Below, one piece after another: positions 60,310 to 64,000 of a DNA stretch of 64,000 bases (the stretch's first letter is position 1; every line of letters starts with the position of its first letter). The position numbers were made by a program, and so were the translations under genes. The notes beneath the pieces were generated by a model, which was not told the origin of the DNA, did not search any database, and was given only the letters and a program-made list of their open reading frames with translations. This stretch comes from Bacteroidales bacterium UBA1392 (GTDB lineage: Bacteria; Bacteroidota; Bacteroidia; Bacteroidales; UBA932). Location: positions 59,716-123,715 of the forward strand of contig DBQO01000001.1 in assembly GCA_002305275.1 (NCBI GenBank), read 5' to 3'.

Positions 60310-62520
60310 ATGAAGATTACCTCAGAAGAACTGCACGCAAAACTGAAAGAATTTTTCGGCTTCAATTCGTTCAAAGGTGAACAGGAAGAGATTATAAAGC
60401 ATCTGATAGCAGGCAATGACGCTTTCGTACTGATGCCTACAGGTGGCGGTAAATCTCTCTGTTACCAGCTTCCGGCTTTGTGTCTGGATGGTACTGCCAT
60501 TGTCATTTCTCCGCTTATCGCACTTATGAAGAATCAGGTGGATGCCATACGAGGTTTTATCCACAATCAGGAAGGGGTAGCTCATTTTCTCAACTCTTCT
60601 CTAAATAAAACACAAATCGCCGAGGTTAAGGAAGACCTTTTAAAAGGAATAACCAAACTGCTATATGTGGCTCCCGAATCTCTTACAAAAGAGGAGAACA
60701 TTCAGTTTTTAAAACAGCTGAAAATCTCATTTTACGCCATAGACGAAGCCCACTGTATTTCTGAATGGGGACACGATTTCCGACCGGAGTACCGCAAGAT
60801 TCACGAAATAGTACAGGAAATCGGCGAAGCGCCGCTAATAGCGCTGACAGCTACCGCTACTCCTAAAGTTCAGTCAGATATCCAAAAGAATCTCTGCATG
60901 ACGGAAGCTCGCGTCTTCAAGTCCTCATTCAACCGCCCCAATCTCTATTATGAAATACGCGACAAGGCCAATCCAAAACGGGATATAGTCAAATTTATAA
61001 AAGAGAATGCCGGCAAGAGCGGTATCATCTACTGCCTGAGTCGAAAACGTGTCGAAGAGATAGCGGAGTTTCTAAATGTTAATGGCATCAAGGCTCTCCC
61101 CTATCATGCCGGCATGGACTCCAATACCCGAAGTTACAACCAGGATATGTTCCTGATGGAGGAAGTGGATGTAATAGTTGCTACCATAGCTTTTGGAATG
61201 GGGATAGATAAGCCTGATGTGAGATTTGTCATCCACTACGACATTCCTAAAAGCCTGGAGGGCTATTATCAGGAGACGGGGCGTGCAGGCAGGGATGATC
61301 AAGAGGGTCAATGCATAGCATTCTATAGTTACAAGGATATCCTGCGCCTCAAAAAATTCATGCAGGGCAAGCCAATTTCCGAGCAGGAGATTGGAAATCA
61401 GCTACTGATGGAGACAGTTGCTTATGCAGAATCCAATCAATGCCGGCGCAAGATTCTTCTTAACTACTTTGGAGAAAATTACCTTAAGGAGGGCTGCGGT
61501 AACTGCGACAACTGCCTCCATCCGAAGAAACATTTTGACGGTCAGGAGCAGATGCTTACCGTTATTGAACTCATCCTCTCCCTCAAGGAGTATTTTGTGG
61601 AAGAGCATCTGGCTAACATCCTCGCCGGAGAGAGCAACTCCAAGATCAATTCGTACAAGCATAATAAGCATGAACTTTTTGGCATAGGCAAGGAGGATGG
61701 AGTACGCTTCTGGGCAGCCATAATACGTCAGGGAGTAGTCCTGCAACTATTGGACAAGGATATTGAGCGTTATGGTCTGATAAGTGTGACCGAAAAAGGC
61801 AATGCTTTTTACGAGTCACCCTACCCTCTCATGCTCACGGGAGCGAGGACATTTACGGAATACGATGATGACGACGATGACGAATTTGGTGGTACAGCCG
61901 GCCCCAGGGTTGCCGGTTCCGGAGGAGGCGATCCCGAACTTCTTGCAATTCTAAAGGATGTACGCAGAAGTGAATCAAAGAGGCTGAATCTTCCCCCTTG
62001 GATCATATTTACAGATCCCTCACTTGATGACATTTCCATCCAATACCCTATCACAATTGAGGAGCTCAAGAATTGTCAGGGAGTGGGCGAAGGAAAGGCA
62101 CGCAAATATGGTAAACCCTTTCTGGAGGTTATTGCCAAATATGTAGAGGAGAATGAGATCGAACGACCTGATGATTTTGTTGTGCGTACGGTGGTCAACC
62201 GTTCCGCCAATAAGGTATATATAATAAAGTGTATCGACAGACGTCTGCCTTTTGAAGACATTGCGCGTGCCAGGGATATGGATATGGAAGAGCTTATGGA
62301 TGAAGTCGAGTCAATCGTAAGCTCAGGTACCAGGCTCAACATAGATTATTATATTCGCCAGACCATTGACGAAGACAAAATTGATGATATCTATAACTAT
62401 TTCAGAGAGGAAGCCGTTTCTGATTCAGTCAATGATGCTTTGAAAGAACTCGGTCCTGCCTATACGGAAGAAGAGGTGAGACTCGTTAGAATCAAGTTCG
62501 TATCGGAACTGGGCAACTGA
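60310..62520 (+). CDS. recQ: ATP-dependent DNA helicase RecQ
   Basis: 736 aa. Walker A MPTGGGKSLCYQLPAL near residue 43, DEAH box IDEAHCISEWGHDFRPEY, motif VI YYQETGRAGRDDQEG, and the RecQ zinc cysteines CRRKILLNYFGE and GCGNCDNC. Then RQC winged helix, an Asp run (EYDDDDDDEF) as a linker, an HRDC-like domain (LLAILKDVRRSESKR; CQGVGEGKARKYG) and a further C-terminal helical domain ending RIKFVSELGN. It unwinds DNA 3' to 5' in repair. The last 61 nt overlap the convergent miaA. Confidence 0.97.
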   Translation: MKITSEELHAKLKEFFGFNSFKGEQEEIIKHLIAGNDAFVLMPTGGGKSLCYQLPALCLDGTAIVISPLIALMKNQVDAIRGFIHNQEGVAHFLNSSLNKTQIAEVKEDLLKGITKLLYVAPESLTKEENIQFLKQLKISFYAIDEAHCISEWGHDFRPEYRKIHEIVQEIGEAPLIALTATATPKVQSDIQKNLCMTEARVFKSSFNRPNLYYEIRDKANPKRDIVKFIKENAGKSGIIYCLSRKRVEEIAEFLNVNGIKALPYHAGMDSNTRSYNQDMFLMEEVDVIVATIAFGMGIDKPDVRFVIHYDIPKSLEGYYQETGRAGRDDQEGQCIAFYSYKDILRLKKFMQGKPISEQEIGNQLLMETVAYAESNQCRRKILLNYFGENYLKEGCGNCDNCLHPKKHFDGQEQMLTVIELILSLKEYFVEEHLANILAGESNSKINSYKHNKHELFGIGKEDGVRFWAAIIRQGVVLQLLDKDIERYGLISVTEKGNAFYESPYPLMLTGARTFTEYDDDDDDEFGGTAGPRVAGSGGGDPELLAILKDVRRSESKRLNLPPWIIFTDPSLDDISIQYPITIEELKNCQGVGEGKARKYGKPFLEVIAKYVEENEIERPDDFVVRTVVNRSANKVYIIKCIDRRLPFEDIARARDMDMEELMDEVESIVSSGTRLNIDYYIRQTIDEDKIDDIYNYFREEAVSDSVNDALKELGPAYTEEEVRLVRIKFVSELGN

Positions 62521-63377
62521 TTTTCGATTTCCAGCCACTTTATCTCCTCGTCACGACCCCAGTATGTCAGCTGGCGTTTGGCGTAGTGGCGGGTATTGCG
62601 TTTTATCAGCCTTACAGCCTCTTCCAGAGAACTATTTCCGTCCAAATAGTCAAATATTTCCTTGTATCCCACTGTTTTTAGTGCCGGCATATCTCGATAT
62701 TGTACCAGGGAACGCACCTCCTCTACCAATCCGGCTTCCATCATCACATCAACTCTGCGGTCTATACGATCGTAAAGCTCTGCGCGCGGACGCGTCAGAC
62801 CTATTTTGAGAATTTCAAACTCTCTTTTTCTTGTGCTGCCGGTCTTGAAGGAGGAAAATTTACGACCGGTACCAATAGTAACCTCCAGTGCTCTTATCAC
62901 ACGCTGTCCGTTGCTGATATCTATGGAATAATAGGATTCGGGGTCGACTGTTTTCAACTCTTTTTGAAGAGACTCCACTCCCTCTCTCTTCAGAAGTGCA
63001 GTCAGAGATTTGCGCAACTCCTGATCCACTTTCGGGAAATCATCGAGGCCTTTGCAAAAAGCATCTATATAGAGTCCCGAACCTCCTGTCATAACGAGAG
63101 TCTCATGGCTGCGGAAGAGCTCATCTACCAGTGCCAGAGCCTCTATTTCATATTTTCCGGCAGTGTAATATTGTTCTACCGAGTGCGAGTGGATGAAATG
63201 GTGTTTTACCCGGGAAAGTTGCTCCTGCGAGGGGACAGCGGTACCTATGCTCATCTCCCGGAATAGTTGACGAGAATCACAACTGATTATAGGCGAGCCG
63301 AAATGGAGTGCCAGCTCTATGCTATAATCTGTCTTCCCCACCGCCGTAGGGCCGAGCAATATAACGACTCGTCTCAT
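62460..63377 (-). CDS. miaA: tRNA dimethylallyltransferase MiaA
   Basis: 305 aa. P-loop LLGPTAVGKTDYSIEL at the N-terminus, SCDSRQLFREMSIGTA, TGGSGLYIDAFCKGLDD and NTRHYAKRQLTYWGRDEEIKW are diagnostic. The final ~20 residues (NQLPSSDTNLILTSLTSSSV) lie beyond the usual family end and are read antisense to the 3' end of recQ. It adds an isopentenyl group to A37 of tRNAs reading U-starting codons. It overlaps the pRiA4b-like gene by 4 nt. Confidence 0.96.
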   Translation of the reverse strand: MRRVVILLGPTAVGKTDYSIELALHFGSPIISCDSRQLFREMSIGTAVPSQEQLSRVKHHFIHSHSVEQYYTAGKYEIEALALVDELFRSHETLVMTGGSGLYIDAFCKGLDDFPKVDQELRKSLTALLKREGVESLQKELKTVDPESYYSIDISNGQRVIRALEVTIGTGRKFSSFKTGSTRKREFEILKIGLTRPRAELYDRIDRRVDVMMEAGLVEEVRSLVQYRDMPALKTVGYKEIFDYLDGNSSLEEAVRLIKRNTRHYAKRQLTYWGRDEEIKWLEIENQLPSSDTNLILTSLTSSSV

Positions 63378-63853
63378 TCGGGGAGATCTTCTGTATCCAA
63401 TAACTCTTCCGGCTTTTCTAAAATTTCCTCCCTATACTCCACGATATCTTCATAACGTGATGAAAACTGATCGGGATTATGACCCTTGCCCTCCGAGTTG
63501 TGGGGATATGAGCGCATCGGTAGAAACTTAACCTCGTCAATGAATTCCAGACGAATATATCTATCATCAGAGATGTCGTAAATATAGTTTAAAACAGGCT
63601 CACCCTTTTTTAGAGTATCTTCAAATGTTACGCAATCCATGGTGCCGTCACCCGTATCAAACATTCCATACTCGCTGCTCAGATAACCTTCGGCATCACA
63701 TCCCTCAAACATTACAACCTGGTCGGGAGCAAATTCCAAATCTGCAAGAATAAAGCTGTTAAAAGCAAAAAGAGTCATATTGGACTTTACCTCATATATC
63801 CTGTAGAAAACTTTGCTCTGCGGTATGGTAGCCCTATATCTGTAAATAATCAT
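63374..63853 (-). CDS. pRiA4b ORF-3-like protein
   Basis: 159 aa. The N-terminal ~125 residues (IYRYRATIPQSKVFYRIYEV; FILADLEF; DGTMDCVTFEDTLKKGEPVLNYIYD; RYIRLEFIDEV) have the pattern of the plasmid pRiA4b ORF-3-like (IS1096 passenger-like) family, though no transposase is nearby. The acidic C-terminus is probably disordered. Biochemical function is not known to me. Coupled to miaA by a 4-nt overlap. Confidence 0.7.
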   Translation of the reverse strand: MIIYRYRATIPQSKVFYRIYEVKSNMTLFAFNSFILADLEFAPDQVVMFEGCDAEGYLSSEYGMFDTGDGTMDCVTFEDTLKKGEPVLNYIYDISDDRYIRLEFIDEVKFLPMRSYPHNSEGKGHNPDQFSSRYEDIVEYREEILEKPEELLDTEDLPE

Positions 63854-63870
63854 TGGCGATGAGTTTAGTA

Positions 63871-63900
63871 TTGCAAAATTACTAAAAAAGCTATATTTTT
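63871..63900 (+). promoter_or_regulatory. Candidate promoter for the yigZ-family gene
   Basis: TTG at 63871-63873, an 18-nt spacer and TATATTTT from 63892 loosely match the -33/-7 pattern (final G of TAnnTTTG missing). The gap is AT-rich, so this is tentative. Confidence 0.35.
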
Positions 63901-63910
63901 ACAATTCGGA

Positions 63911-64000
63911 ATGAATTCATCATCAAAAGTTGTTAATGACTGCTACCTTAGCATCGCAGAACCCTCACAGGGCCTCTATAAGGAGAAGGGTAGCAAGTTT
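63911..64000 (+). CDS. yigZ: YigZ/IMPACT family protein, 5' end only
   Basis: Thirty codons are open from ATG 63911 to the window edge. The peptide CYLSIAEPSQGLYKEKGSKF matches the conserved N-terminus of the YigZ/UPF0029 (IMPACT) family, which in other bacteria continues with FIAY-type sequence. The gene is cut by the window end; function of the family is poorly defined. Divergent from the pRiA4b-like gene. Confidence 0.65.
   Translation, partial: MNSSSKVVNDCYLSIAEPSQGLYKEKGSKF

Noticed and set aside
63374..63853. Sign of an IS1096-type mobile element
   Set aside because: The protein family name refers to an IS passenger gene, but no transposase, inverted repeats or target duplication is visible and the gene is coupled to miaA.

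Overview
The window is a gene-dense, syntenic stretch of a Bacteroidota (very probably Bacteroidales) chromosome. Supporting evidence: TAnnTTTG-type -7 promoter boxes ahead of several transcription units, few Shine-Dalgarno sequences, a division/cell-wall cluster with mraY directly after murE and no murF, an ExbB-membrane protein-ExbD-ExbD set, DUF4369-type TlpA lipoproteins, and a eukaryotic-like glycogen synthase fused to a glycogen phosphorylase. It is mostly conserved housekeeping DNA. I see no insertion sequence, prophage, CRISPR array, rRNA or tRNA gene.

Layout. 1-2.6 kb: end of tsaB, then (minus strand) a TlpA-like lipoprotein, a HIT protein, greA and a small membrane-anchored protein. 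2.7-15.7 kb: one long minus-strand run xseA-xseB-glgB-debranching enzyme-GT4 glycosyltransferase-GH57 amylase-GT3/GT35 fusion-ribF, which is a full glycogen synthesis and degradation locus. 15.8-18.6 kb: engB, prs, nadE and a small Cys-rich membrane protein. 18.6-21.1 kb: lptB and dnaX on the minus strand. 21.2-24.9 kb: M16 protease, O-methyltransferase, mscL, and a minus-strand M23 lipoprotein. 25.0-41.6 kb: the complete dcw cluster (mraZ-rsmH-ftsL-ftsI-murE-mraY-murD-ftsW-murG-murC-ftsQ-ftsA-ftsZ) running into gltX. 41.6-47.0 kb: rpiB, truB, queA, dprA, tatD, asparaginase. 47.1-53.6 kb: ExbB/ExbD energy-transduction genes, alkaline phosphatase, asnS, udk and a TonB-like protein. 53.6-60.1 kb: minus-strand msbA-type ABC exporter, acyl-CoA synthetase, dCMP deaminase and C-terminal protease, plus an FKBP lipoprotein. 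60.3-64 kb: recQ, miaA, a pRiA4b ORF-3-like protein and the start of a yigZ-family gene.

The most unusual signal is not a gene. A degenerate 7-bp tandem repeat family (core roughly AACNCNN) appears at four places: the engB-prs junction, inside dnaX, between tonB and ctpA, and between msbA and fkpA. At engB-prs it holds strict 7-nt register for 21 units, supplies the last codons and stop of engB and stops one base before the prs start. In dnaX the same repeat is translated in frame as a linker of period 7 residues. Both genes therefore contain the peptide NSEP. Other items worth checking are a 15-bp perfect inverted repeat with a U-tract that contains the dprA start codon, four 10-bp-spaced TGGAA-like boxes at the mraZ promoter, a terminator-like hairpin between a promoter box and greA, a TlpA-fold protein without CxxC, and an M23 peptidase with HxD in place of HxH.

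Start codons were moved inside several open frames where an upstream gene, a signal peptide or family length argued for it; each case is stated. All family calls come from reading motifs by eye. No database search or base-composition measurement was made.
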